From assembly GCA_021801265.1 (NCBI GenBank), contig JAJYYE010000004.1, positions 244,065 to 308,064 on the forward strand: a stretch of DNA of 64,000 bases, written 5' to 3'. The notes beneath the pieces are model-generated. The model made no database searches and was not told where the DNA came from. It saw only the letters and a program-made list of their open reading frames with translations. Origin of the DNA: Pseudomonadota bacterium. GTDB taxonomy: Bacteria > Pseudomonadota > Gammaproteobacteria > Halothiobacillales > Halothiobacillaceae. Each line of letters begins with the position of its first letter. Position 1 is the first letter of the stretch. This document shows, one piece after another, positions 47,618 through 56,600 of the stretch. The position numbers and the translations under genes were made by a program.

Positions 47618-47686
47618 GCCGCCTTGTCGCCCCCATGCGCATGACGTTGTTCACTACCCTGTGAACAAACCAGTAGCGTGTGAGAC

Positions 47687-48394
47687 TTAGTGAGATTCGC
47701 CAGAAAAGAACAATGAACGCACGAATGGAATACTCAATTTACGCTGCGCACTTAATGAGGCGTGGTCGAGTTGTTGGATAATTTCAAGCAAGCTGCCCAC
47801 ATCCCGAGGGCTACGCTGAAGCAGATAAACCGCAGTTTCAAAAGGCAAATCAAATCCTCGTTCTTCGGTTTTTCGGCGCATCAACTCAATTTTTTCGGCA
47901 TCATTTGGCGGATGAATCACCATCGTAATCCCCCAGGCAAGACGGGAAACCACATCGGCGAGTTTAAATCCCAGTTGCGCGGGCGGATGATGTGCCGTCA
48001 TCAATAACGGAATCTCCCTTTCGCGTAATCGGTTAATCAAATCAAAGAGCAAAAACTCGCTGTGAGCATTGCCGGCAAGCACATCCACATCATCCAAAAC
48101 CACCAAATCGTTCGGCTCAAACCCCATCCGATCCAGATCGGCGGATACTTGCTTCAATGGCATGTAGGCTGCTGTTCTGCCCTGTTGACCCGCATAAAAA
48201 CAGGCAGCCTGGGCCAAGTGAGTTTTGCCCATATTGGAAGCGCCATGGACAAACAACTGCAATTCACCCAAACCTGCCGCTTGCTGCGTGATGAGCGCGC
48301 GCAGCAGCAGATTTTCACTGCCGATAAATCCATCCAGGGCATGCGGTGCCTGTAAATCCAGATCCAGCGGCAACTGATGCAAGGGTGGGCGCAT
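47687..48394 (-). CDS. hda: DnaA regulatory inactivator Hda
   Basis: Hda is a DnaA-like AAA+ protein that, with the sliding clamp, stimulates ATP hydrolysis by DnaA to prevent over-initiation. The 235-residue product begins RPPLHQLPLDLDL (clamp-binding QLPLDL near residues 7-12), with Walker A HGASNMGKTHLAQA and Walker B VVLDDVDVL, then the sensor region. The frame opens at 48490, but the ATG at 48394 puts the clamp motif at the N-terminus as in the family. Confidence 0.94.
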   Translation of the reverse strand: MRPPLHQLPLDLDLQAPHALDGFIGSENLLLRALITQQAAGLGELQLFVHGASNMGKTHLAQAACFYAGQQGRTAAYMPLKQVSADLDRMGFEPNDLVVLDDVDVLAGNAHSEFLLFDLINRLREREIPLLMTAHHPPAQLGFKLADVVSRLAWGITMVIHPPNDAEKIELMRRKTEERGFDLPFETAVYLLQRSPRDVGSLLEIIQQLDHASLSAQRKLSIPFVRSLFFSGESH

Positions 48395-48413
48395 AAATAG
48401 ATCGGAAGATACG

Positions 48414-49541
48414 TTATTCAGTCTTGGAGGGAGGCGATGGTGTGGCCGCAACGACGGAACCAGATGCCGGATCAGTGACCGTTTGCCCAACGGCTGCCAC
48501 TAAACTTCCATCCTGATAAAACTGACTTTTTTGGTAATACTGCAAGGCATGCCGCGCCATCACCATGAGGATGGCAGAGGCGGGCAACGCAAGGAGCACA
48601 CCAAAAAACCCAAAAAGCACACCGCCTGCCAACACTGCGAAAATCACTGCGACGGGATGCAAGCCAATCCGCTCACCGACAAAACGCGGCTGCCACAAAA
48701 TGCTTTCGAGCGTTTGCCCAATGCCAAACACCAAGAGCACCCACATTAAAGGGGTAAATTCGCCAGTCTGAATATACATAGCGATCAACGCCATCGTAAT
48801 GCCAATTAAATTCCCCAGATAGGGCACGAAACTCAACAGTCCGGCTGCCATGCCAATGACGATGCCAGTTTCCAGTCCTACGAGGGTTAAACCAATCGAA
48901 TAGGTGATGCCGTTGGCGAGCATCACTGCCAACTGCCCGCGCAAGAATCCACCCAACATTTGATTCGATTCCTGAGCCAAACCCACCCAATGCGACTCTT
49001 GACGGCGTGGCAGGAGGTGTCGAATTTTTTCAATCAGATTGGGCCAATCGCGGAGCAGATAAAAACCGATCACCGGAATCAAAATGAGGTTCATCAGTGA
49101 AAAGACAACCGCACTGCCATTACCGAAAACCACCCCGGCGCTCTTGGCCAGCACCGTGCCAATTTCCTGTGCGTGCTGCATGGAAAGTTGCGTCAGGGAA
49201 CTTAAGTTAATCGTTAAGCCGAAGCGATCATTCAGATAGGGCACAAACTCGGTTTGAATCCGATCAAGTAATTTTGGAAACACCGTCACCAGCTTGATGG
49301 CTTGTTCGATAATCACGGGTACCAGCGCCAATACCCCTAAAAACAACACCAGCGAGATGACAAAAAAAACGACCGTGGTGCCGACCGTACGATTGATTTT
49401 CCAAACCGTCATTTTGGTCACGATCGGATCAAACAGGTAGGCCAATACAATTCCCGCTAAAAAAGGGGTTAAAATCGACGAAAGCAGGTACACCACATAG
49501 AGCGTTACCGCGACAGCAACCAGCACAATCCAACGCATCAT
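48414..49541 (-). CDS. perM: AI-2E family (PerM) transporter
   Basis: A 375-residue membrane protein of the PerM/AI-2E exporter family, seven or eight spans, with SSILTPFLAGIVLAYLFDP, NGITYSIGLTLVGLETG, FVPYLGNLIG and RFVGERIGLHPVAVIFAVLAGG. The substrate is not known. Possible starts are 49553 and 49541; AAGGAATCG before 49541 favours the latter. It lies 19 bases upstream of hda and is probably co-transcribed. Confidence 0.92.
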   Translation of the reverse strand: MMRWIVLVAVAVTLYVVYLLSSILTPFLAGIVLAYLFDPIVTKMTVWKINRTVGTTVVFFVISLVLFLGVLALVPVIIEQAIKLVTVFPKLLDRIQTEFVPYLNDRFGLTINLSSLTQLSMQHAQEIGTVLAKSAGVVFGNGSAVVFSLMNLILIPVIGFYLLRDWPNLIEKIRHLLPRRQESHWVGLAQESNQMLGGFLRGQLAVMLANGITYSIGLTLVGLETGIVIGMAAGLLSFVPYLGNLIGITMALIAMYIQTGEFTPLMWVLLVFGIGQTLESILWQPRFVGERIGLHPVAVIFAVLAGGVLFGFFGVLLALPASAILMVMARHALQYYQKSQFYQDGSLVAAVGQTVTDPASGSVVAATPSPPSKTE

Positions 49542-49689
49542 CGATTCCTTCATAAACCGCCCCAATCAATTTGCCGTGATTTTAACAGTAAAGATCCCAG
49601 CTCGCCGATAAAACCATGCGGTCCAAAAAACGTCGGATTAAACCCACGTATACTTTGTCACTATCCCAAACCGGTCCTATTCAGTGTCA

Positions 49690-50598
49690 ATGAAACCGCC
49701 ATTCATAAGCCAACACACACTTAAGCCCAACAGCCTCGGCGTAGGATTTATTATTTTGGCCATTGCCATGCTGCTGGCAGCCATCAATTATGGCAATAAC
49801 CTCATATTTTTTATTAGTTTTTTACTTATCGCCCTGATGGGTAATAGTGCTTGGCAAACCCACCGTCAATTAAAAGGATGCGACATCGCTGTCCGCGGTA
49901 TTGCCGCACGTTATGCACCCAGACCGGGATCGTGGGCCCTAAAGCTGGATAGCAAATTACAGAATCCCGCAATCACCCTGCGTGCCGAAGGGGCGGAGCC
50001 ACTTGTGCTCGCAGTGTCTGCCGGTAAATCAATTTTGGTTAATTTGCCCCTACCCGCGCTGCCCCGTGGTCGTCACCGTACACCGACGATTATCCTTTCA
50101 ACCCATTACCCCATCGGTTTGTGGACCGCCGAAAAGCGTTGGAATTTCCCAAACCAGCCTCAATGGGTTTATCCCGAACCCCGTGGCGACACGCCACTGC
50201 CACACACCGTTCGCCCAACAGGAAAAGCTGAGCCGCAAGGCGGGGATGAGCATTTTGATCATTTACGAGCGTATGTGGCAGGGGATAATTTAAGTCGCAT
50301 TGCCTTCAAACATTTGGCGAAAACCGGTCAACTCGTGACGCAACATTGGGAAAATGAGCATCGGAATTCAGGAGAAATACGAATTGATTTCAATGAATTA
50401 TCAGGTGATTTGGAAGAAAAACTCCAGCAAATAACGCAGTGGATTTTGCGGCTAGCGGCTAAACAAACACCCTACACGCTCCTGTTGCCCGGACAGGCGG
50501 AGAGGAGTGGCACAGATGCCACCCATCAAAAAAACTGCCTGGAAGCTTTGGCGTCTTTTCGTGCACCCGTCTCGCTCTCAAACCGGGATAATTCATGA
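49690..50598 (+). CDS. DUF58 domain protein
   Basis: A 302-residue protein with two N-terminal spans (GVGFIILAIAMLLAAINYG) and a C-terminal DUF58 region (GGDEHFDHLRAYVAGDNLSRIAFKHLAKTGQL). DUF58 genes usually sit between a MoxR ATPase and a TgpA-type transglutaminase; here only the latter is present, overlapping by four bases (ATGA). Start ATG 49690; a GTG at 49684 is possible. Confidence 0.88.
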   Translation: MKPPFISQHTLKPNSLGVGFIILAIAMLLAAINYGNNLIFFISFLLIALMGNSAWQTHRQLKGCDIAVRGIAARYAPRPGSWALKLDSKLQNPAITLRAEGAEPLVLAVSAGKSILVNLPLPALPRGRHRTPTIILSTHYPIGLWTAEKRWNFPNQPQWVYPEPRGDTPLPHTVRPTGKAEPQGGDEHFDHLRAYVAGDNLSRIAFKHLAKTGQLVTQHWENEHRNSGEIRIDFNELSGDLEEKLQQITQWILRLAAKQTPYTLLLPGQAERSGTDATHQKNCLEALASFRAPVSLSNRDNS

Positions 50599-52616
50599 CG
50601 GTGACGAGGCATCAAGCACAGCGTCCACCATCGAATCGATTTCGATTGGATTACCCCTTAGGTCTCGTGATCGGCACGACCCTCTTGGCGCATCTGTTCC
50701 ATATGCCCATATGGGCCATCCCCTTGGTCATCGCAGGCCTCATTTGGCGCTTCACCCACGAATGGCGCGGCTGGCCGTTGCCACCACAACTCGTGCTGAT
50801 TTTTCTCGCTTTGGTGGTTGGCTTGGGTGTATTTTTAAACTACCACAGCGTGTGGGGGCGAGATGCAGGCACCGCATTACTCACGTTGGCAGCCCTGCTC
50901 AAACTGCTGGAAACCCGCCAGCATCGCGATCAAAGTGCTTTGTTATTGCTAGGATTTTTTTTGATTGTCAGCTTGTTATTGTTTGACCAAAGTTTATCGA
51001 CCGCCCTGTTATCGCTGATACTGTTCGCAGGACTCATCACCGCGTGGATTGGTGTCAGCAACCCGAGTCTTACCGCCATTAAACCGCGATTACGCACCGC
51101 AGGCGGCCTCATGCTGGCTGGTCTGCCCATCGCCATCATCCTGTTTTTATTATTTCCAAGACCGCCCGGCGCGCTTTGGGGCACACAACAGCCCACGGCT
51201 CAACAGGCAAAAACGGGGTTATCCGACACCTTAACTGCGGGAGCATTTGAGCAATTAGCCAAGGATGACACGCCTGCATTTCGGGTGAGTTTTGTCCAGG
51301 CCATCATCCCACCCGCCCAGCGCTACTGGCGGGTGCTTGTCATGAGCAATGAGATCAACGGCACATGGCATGCCGAAATCCCGAACATTTTTGATGCCCT
51401 ATCAGCGCCTAATGCATTTCCCGATACCGACAGCCGCATCACGTACACCATCACGTTAGAGCCCTCTGAACGTCGCTGGATGCCCTCGCTCGCCATACCC
51501 ATCGACTTGCCACCAAAAACCGTTTTAAGCGATACCGCCAGTTTATTCTCACGCGCACCGCTGACCGATCGATCTCGCTACACGGTAACTTCCGCAACGC
51601 GCTATCGTCTCGACCCGAATTCGCTGCCCCGAGCGGTTCAAGCGGCCAATTTAACCCTGCCCCATGACGACCCCCAACTCAAAGCGCTCGCGCGCCAATG
51701 GCAGGGATTACCGCCGCTGGAAATCCGTGATCAAATCACACGTTATTTTCGCACCCACGGCTTTAGTTACACCCTCACCCCCGGCAAATTACCCCATGAA
51801 AATCGCATGGACAGTTTTTTATTCCAAACCAAAAAAGGCTATTGCGAACATTACGCCACCGCATTTACCCTGCTGATGCGCGCCGCTGGCGTACCCGCAC
51901 GTATCGTGACCGGTTATCAAGGCGGCGAAGTGATTGGTGATTACTTATTAGTTCGGCAGGCAGATGCCCACGCCTGGAGTGAAATATGGGTTAAAGGACA
52001 GGGCTGGATCCGCGTAGACCCTACCGCCGCCGTGGCACCGGAACGCATTACCACCGGCTTTGCCAATGCGGCCGAGCAGGATGCCGCCCTGCCCGCCAGT
52101 TTGCGCCGCGACGACAGCATCGCGCGGCAATGGGCGCGATTAAATGACCGTGTTGAAAACGGCTGGAACCAATACGTCCTCGGTTACAGTGGCAGCACAC
52201 AAACAGATTTACTCAGCCATTTGGGCTTGGAAAATCTGGGGACTTGGGCTCGTCTAGGCCTTGCACTGCTGATTACCGCAATCACGTGGATGGGAATATT
52301 TTTCCTCTGGAAAAAAACAACCCGGCTTTCGAAGTTAGAAACACCGGTAGAGCGCGCATGGCGACCCGTAGCGCAAGCACTCACCCGGCTGGGACTACCA
52401 CGAGAACCGGCGGAAACCCTACGCACCTACTGCGACCGCGCCGCATTAGCCTTTCCCACCTTGGCCACTGATATTAAGCAAGCACAACACTTATTCAGCC
52501 AATGGTTGTTTGCCCCTCAGTTCAGCCTGCGCAGCCAAACCCGCACAAAAACAATGGCAAAAAACCTGGCATGGCAGTTACGCTGGCTTTACTGGCGGAA
52601 TAAATCAAGATATTGA
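50595..52616 (+). CDS. TgpA-like membrane transglutaminase
   Basis: A 673-residue protein: about five N-terminal spans, a periplasmic transglutaminase-like domain, another span near residue 560 and a cytosolic tail. The catalytic triad is visible: Cys in GYCEHYATAFTLLM near 417, His in ADAHAWSEIW near 459 and Asp in RVDPTAAV near 475. It is homologous to P. aeruginosa TgpA, which is essential there. Its substrate is unknown. Overlaps DUF58 by four bases. Confidence 0.93.
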   Translation: MTVTRHQAQRPPSNRFRLDYPLGLVIGTTLLAHLFHMPIWAIPLVIAGLIWRFTHEWRGWPLPPQLVLIFLALVVGLGVFLNYHSVWGRDAGTALLTLAALLKLLETRQHRDQSALLLLGFFLIVSLLLFDQSLSTALLSLILFAGLITAWIGVSNPSLTAIKPRLRTAGGLMLAGLPIAIILFLLFPRPPGALWGTQQPTAQQAKTGLSDTLTAGAFEQLAKDDTPAFRVSFVQAIIPPAQRYWRVLVMSNEINGTWHAEIPNIFDALSAPNAFPDTDSRITYTITLEPSERRWMPSLAIPIDLPPKTVLSDTASLFSRAPLTDRSRYTVTSATRYRLDPNSLPRAVQAANLTLPHDDPQLKALARQWQGLPPLEIRDQITRYFRTHGFSYTLTPGKLPHENRMDSFLFQTKKGYCEHYATAFTLLMRAAGVPARIVTGYQGGEVIGDYLLVRQADAHAWSEIWVKGQGWIRVDPTAAVAPERITTGFANAAEQDAALPASLRRDDSIARQWARLNDRVENGWNQYVLGYSGSTQTDLLSHLGLENLGTWARLGLALLITAITWMGIFFLWKKTTRLSKLETPVERAWRPVAQALTRLGLPREPAETLRTYCDRAALAFPTLATDIKQAQHLFSQWLFAPQFSLRSQTRTKTMAKNLAWQLRWLYWRNKSRY

Positions 52617-52800
52617 TTTATAAATCATATTTCAGAAATACCCCTTCGGATCGAACAAAGTAAAACACCGCCCACATTTTCTTTTAACCGTCATGTAACG
52701 CCAGAAATGGCCGGCTGAATTAAGCCCCCCCACCAGGTATAAAAAACCCGCAAACCCAGCGAGAATACGGGCTTATCTAATGTATGGTACGGCAGAGTGA
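52617..52800 (-). other. intergenic stretch with tRNA-style terminator
   Basis: No gene. On the minus strand AAGCCCG and CGGG with TTTTTT (about 52739-52776) form a weak terminator just after the tRNA-Ser fragment, in the place a tRNA terminator would take. Confidence 0.5.
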
Positions 52801-52860
52801 TGTGTGCGGAGCCGGCACTGAACCGGCACGATCCTTCGATCGAGCGATTTCAAGTCTCTT
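52801..52860 (-). pseudogene. 3' half of tRNA-Ser (anticodon TGA)
   Basis: Read on the minus strand this is the anticodon arm with loop CTTGAAA, a long variable arm (CGATC-gaag-GATCG), a T-arm (GCCGG-TTCAGTG-CCGGC) and an acceptor remnant TCCGCACA. The long variable arm identifies Ser. The acceptor 5' strand and D-arm are absent, and the acceptor end is short by several bases. A cut at the anticodon stem is what a displaced attachment site would leave. Confidence 0.72.
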
Positions 52861-52978
52861 TGACATCCTGGACTTAACGGGGCTTCTCTCTATTTCCAAT
52901 CGGCCTCTGGCACAATATTGCGCACACGGGATCAAACGAGCCGGGCAGCTACCCACCCCGCAACCTTCCGGCGGGCAA

Positions 52979-53605
52979 TTACGCGGATTGTTTCAATCGA
53001 TATCGCTGGATAAACGCATCCATCTTGCCCCGCCCTATCGCCTGGATCTGGCACAGCAGATTCGCGCTGATGCTCTCCATTGTGTACCGTTGCTGTAATT
53101 CACTCTGGAGACGAATCAGCAAATGGGCAGTGGCTTCGGCGTCGGCCAATGCCCGGTGGAATTGGCCTGTTTTCGGTAATTGCAGGGTATGCACGAGCGT
53201 AGCTAACCGATGGTTTGGTGCATTCGGAAATAACCGCCGCGAGAGCAACAACGAGCAGACAAAATCCTGGACGCGGGGTCGATGAATTTTATGGGTTTCG
53301 GCATCCCAAAACTTGCGATCAAAGGCCGCGTTATGCGCGACTAAGGGATACGACCCAGCGAAATCAGCCGCCTGTTGCATCACGGCACCGATGCGTGGGG
53401 CTGATCGAACCATCGCTTGGGTTATACCCGTCAGGGCCTGAATATCAACCGGTATTGGTACTTCCGGATTCATGAGACTCTGATAGCGATCGACGATGCG
53501 ATGATGACGAACCAGTACAATGGCAATTTCGGTTGGGCGTGCGCCATGCGCTGGCGACAACCCAGTGGTTTCAAAATCAATCACCGCGAAGGTATTTAAT
53601 GGCAT
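52979..53605 (-). CDS. DnaQ-like 3'-5' exonuclease
   Basis: A 208-residue DEDDh exonuclease: ExoI FAVIDFETTGLSPAHGARP, ExoII LVAHNAAFDRKFW, ExoIII HRALADAEATAHLL, with the acidic residues and the His intact. It resembles the epsilon/PolC-type exonuclease family; the C-terminal 40 residues have no known domain. It may be a mobile-element or repair enzyme. First clear gene after the tRNA-Ser fragment. Confidence 0.88.
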   Translation of the reverse strand: MPLNTFAVIDFETTGLSPAHGARPTEIAIVLVRHHRIVDRYQSLMNPEVPIPVDIQALTGITQAMVRSAPRIGAVMQQAADFAGSYPLVAHNAAFDRKFWDAETHKIHRPRVQDFVCSLLLSRRLFPNAPNHRLATLVHTLQLPKTGQFHRALADAEATAHLLIRLQSELQQRYTMESISANLLCQIQAIGRGKMDAFIQRYRLKQSA

Positions 53606-53660
53606 TAGGACGCTCTTCTCTGGTTCAAATTTTGGCTGATTGACTCAATTTTTCCAACAA

Positions 53661-53981
53661 TTAATCCACGGTACTCTGACCATTGCGCCGATTTGTTTTT
53701 GGATAATGGGATTGATTTCCCTGTGGTGTTTCTTGAAACTCAAGGCGATTGGATGAAAGTGCCTGTTTAACAGGCAGATTAAATCCCGGCGTGATTCGCA
53801 CTTCCCCACGCGGGCAACCGCCTATCGTCCGGCGGGCCTTGAGTAATTCCGGCCCCGCCTCATGATGAATCGCACCATCCATACCCGCACCGCCCAACAG
53901 CAAGACATTGGCAGCATTCACAGTGGCATCGACCAACCAAGCCGTAATGTCGGCCACAATGACACAAAAAATGGGGTTCAC
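53661..53981 (-). pseudogene. macro-domain gene, truncated
   Basis: The start encodes a macro domain (ADP-ribose binding or deacetylase): VADITAWLVDATVNAANVLL, LGGAGMDGAIHHEAGPELLKA, RRTIGGCPRGEVRITPG. After residue 72 (FNLPVK) the homology stops and unrelated sequence follows to the stop. The second half of the domain is missing. Confidence 0.82.
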
Positions 53982-54559
53982 CAGCGATTACCACCTATTC
54001 GTGCCTGGATGTCTGGATGAATCCTTGAGTCACCCTATTATTCTGCATCCATACGACACATTCCTTCACAGAGAACCCATGAATGGCGCGCGCCAGGGCC
54101 CTCCTGAATAAAACTCTGAGCACCCCGCCACCGCCCTGTTAAATGTCATTATTTCCGGCCACTACCGTTTGGTTGTTGCGGAATCAAAACGGCATTGTGG
54201 TAATCGAATGGGTTGGCACGCTGCAGCATATGACAAGAAGACATTTCAGGAGCCGGGAACGAACCACCCAGCCTGTGGAACAATCGATGCAACCTGGCCA
54301 ATGAGATAGAACTATAAGTTGGCAAGCAGTTTTGTCAGCAGGCGTCATCCAAGACGCCTGCTGATCACTATGCCCTTGCGGCGCCGGGTGGCGCCATCGG
54401 CTGCGGGGGCTTGCTGACATCGCTGGCCTCACATGAAGCAATTGGATTGGAAAAACCACCCAACTGGCGGATGATCTGCTGAGTTGTGGTGCGTTTTGCA
54501 AAAAAGCTTAATTCTTTGACAGAAATAGGGGACTCTGGTGACCACTAATCGAGGTAATT
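53982..54559. other. long stretch without a clear gene
   Basis: About 580 bases. A 53-residue plus frame (54143-54304, VWLLRNQNGIVVIEWVG) is open but has no clear start signal. An imperfect inverted repeat lies at 54159-54200 and a perfect 12-bp one at 54335-54364. I see no recognisable protein; this is likely decayed element sequence. Confidence 0.5.
54335..54364. repeat. perfect 12-bp inverted repeat
   Basis: TCAGCAGGCGTC and GACGCCTGCTGA are exact reverse complements with a six-base loop. There is no T run, so it is not an obvious terminator. Confidence 0.85.
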
Positions 54560-54613
54560 ATGAATGCAAGATATCTTGAACTCGTGCAATGTAACCTGGG
54601 TCAGTCGACATGA
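54560..54613 (+). CDS. 17-codon ORF overlapping the HlyD start
   Basis: ATG with GAGG six bases upstream opens a 17-codon frame NARYLELVQCNLGQST whose TGA overlaps the HlyD ATG (ATGA). The HlyD gene itself has no good ribosome site. The short ORF may couple translation or act as a leader peptide. Its existence as a translated peptide is inferred. Confidence 0.45.
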   Translation: MNARYLELVQCNLGQST

Positions 54614-55605
54614 TGTCTCGCACGCGTTTTGGCATTACCATCCTTTTTGCCGTTATTTTGGGCGCGGGTGGGTTTTTTCTTTGGACGCCCGTCAAGCAGG
54701 CGGTGTTTGCCCCACCAAATCAATTGCAGCACATTGTGGTCTCTGGAAATATCGAAGCCCATCAAAGCGTGCTGAGTTTCAACGAAGTCCAGGCACCGAT
54801 CATTTATCTTCCGTTTGATGAGGGCAAAAATGTTGATGCCGGTACAGTACTGGCACGGGTTGACGATCGCCATTATCAGCAACAATTACAGATCGACCGC
54901 GCGGCCGTTGATGTCGCAAACAAACAGATTGCCGTCAATGAGAGCAACCTTGCTGCAGTCCAGAACACGGTCGCTAGCGACCGATTCGACCTTGCCGAAA
55001 AGCAGCGGGACGATACCCGCGACGCGACCCAGTTAAAATCCGGCGGCGTTTCTCGCCAAGTGGCCGATTTGGCGCACACAGCGGCCCTGCAGTCGGCCGC
55101 CGTCCTTGAACGCGACCGGGCACTGGCGCAGGTTGCCAGCCACAACATCGATCTGGCGCGCGCCAATCTGACGGCGGCACAAGCCAAAGTGGGGCTCGAC
55201 GAAGTGACCTTGTCCTATACTGCCCTGCTGGCACCATTCAGCGGCGTGCTGGCAGTGCGCGAGGCCGAACTGGGCGAACTGGCCGGGCCTGGGGTGGCGG
55301 TGTTTACCCTCGACGATCTCAACCATGTCTGGTTGCGTGCCTATGTGAACGAAGCGAACCTGGGACAGATTCGTTTGGGTGAACCGGCCGACATATCTAC
55401 CGACACCTACCCCGGCAAGGTGTATCGTGGCCGCATCGGCTTCATATCTTCCCAGGCCGAATTCACCCCGAAAACCGTCGAAACCCATGCCGAACGGGTG
55501 ACTTTGGTCTATCGAATCCGGATTGACCTCGATAATCCGACGCATGAGCTACTGCCCGGAATGCCTGCGCAGGCGACCATTGCGCTTTTGTCAGCGGGGA
55601 AATAA
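54610..55605 (+). CDS. HlyD-family periplasmic adaptor (YbhG-like)
   Basis: A 331-residue membrane-fusion protein: one N-terminal anchor (TILFAVILGAGGFFLW), biotinyl-like hairpin domain (VVSGNIEAHQSVLSF and VDAGTVLARVDD), coiled coil (about residues 100-195), and beta barrel (ELGELAGPGVAVFTLDDL, GRIGFISSQAEFTPKTVET). It belongs to the YbhG-type adaptors that join an ABC2 permease to an outer-membrane channel; no TolC homologue is in the window. First structural gene of a five-gene operon. Confidence 0.92.
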   Translation: MMSRTRFGITILFAVILGAGGFFLWTPVKQAVFAPPNQLQHIVVSGNIEAHQSVLSFNEVQAPIIYLPFDEGKNVDAGTVLARVDDRHYQQQLQIDRAAVDVANKQIAVNESNLAAVQNTVASDRFDLAEKQRDDTRDATQLKSGGVSRQVADLAHTAALQSAAVLERDRALAQVASHNIDLARANLTAAQAKVGLDEVTLSYTALLAPFSGVLAVREAELGELAGPGVAVFTLDDLNHVWLRAYVNEANLGQIRLGEPADISTDTYPGKVYRGRIGFISSQAEFTPKTVETHAERVTLVYRIRIDLDNPTHELLPGMPAQATIALLSAGK

Positions 55606-56549
55606 TGAGCGGCAACCCCATCGAAGTCGCTGTTCGGGTACAAGGACTCAGCAAGAACTTCGGGACGGTTCAGGCAGTCAGGAACGTCAACTTCAGCGTT
55701 TCGCCAGGGGATATATTCGGACTGGTCGGCCCCGATGGCGCAGGCAAAACCACCATCATGCGAATGCTTGCCGGTGTACTGAGCCCTGACGCGGGCAGCA
55801 TCGCCGTCGACGGCGTGGATGTCTCGGCCAATCCGGAGCAGGCCAAATTGCGCCTGAGTTACATGCCTCAACGCTTCGGACTGTACGAAGACCTGACCGT
55901 TGCCGAGAATATTTTCTTCTACGGCGAGCTTTTTTCCGTCCCCCGGACCGAACGCATTGCGCGCAGCAAGGAGCTGCTGGAGGCCGCCGGTCTTCAGGCA
56001 TTCCGGCGCCGACTGGCGGGGCAACTCTCCGGCGGCATGAAGCAGAAGCTCGGTCTGATCTGCGCCCTCATCCACACCCCACAGGTGCTCCTGCTCGACG
56101 AACCGACCACGGGCGTTGACCCCGTTTCCCGCCGCGACTTCTGGGCCATCCTGTACGATCTGCGCGAGCGCGGGGTTGCCATCGTACTGTCCACGGCCTA
56201 CATGGATGAGGCTGAGCGCTGCACCCGCCTGGCGCTGCTGCATACGGGCGAAATCCGGCTTTGCGACACGCCTGCCCGCATCAAGGAGGCGATGCCGGGA
56301 ACCCTGCTGGCCATCTCATCGGCGCATCCGCGCTTCCTGCGCGAGATCATCGCGGGTAAACCCGGCGTACTGGGCACCTTGCTCATGGGGGATCGCATTC
56401 ATGTGCGCGTTGACGATCCCGCGCGGCGAATTCCCGAGCTGCAAATTCTGCTTGCCGATCAGGGGGTCGGGATAGCCGACATCGTGCGTGCCGAACCGGG
56501 GATCGAGGATGTTTTCGTTGCCTTGCTGGGCCAGGGAAACAAGTCATGA
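55605..56549 (+). CDS. ABC transporter ATP-binding protein 1
   Basis: A 314-residue ABC-2-type ATPase: Walker A GPDGAGKTT near residue 43, signature LSGGMKQKLGL, Walker B VLLLDEPTTGVDPVSRR. A C-terminal regulatory part follows. Homologous to one half of E. coli YbhF. Its ATG overlaps the adaptor stop by one base. Confidence 0.94.
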   Translation: MSGNPIEVAVRVQGLSKNFGTVQAVRNVNFSVSPGDIFGLVGPDGAGKTTIMRMLAGVLSPDAGSIAVDGVDVSANPEQAKLRLSYMPQRFGLYEDLTVAENIFFYGELFSVPRTERIARSKELLEAAGLQAFRRRLAGQLSGGMKQKLGLICALIHTPQVLLLDEPTTGVDPVSRRDFWAILYDLRERGVAIVLSTAYMDEAERCTRLALLHTGEIRLCDTPARIKEAMPGTLLAISSAHPRFLREIIAGKPGVLGTLLMGDRIHVRVDDPARRIPELQILLADQGVGIADIVRAEPGIEDVFVALLGQGNKS

Positions 56550-56600
56550 GTCATTCCTTCATCAACTTGAAACGGCTGAACGCCTGTCGGCGGATATGAA

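Noticed and set aside
54184..54501. Minus-strand ORF of 105 codons
   Set aside because: Composition is not protein-like, no start signal, and it spans a perfect inverted repeat.
55509..56243. Minus-strand frame of 244 codons
   Set aside because: Antisense to the first ABC ATPase with its Walker motifs; G/C-rich coding sequence often leaves such frames open.
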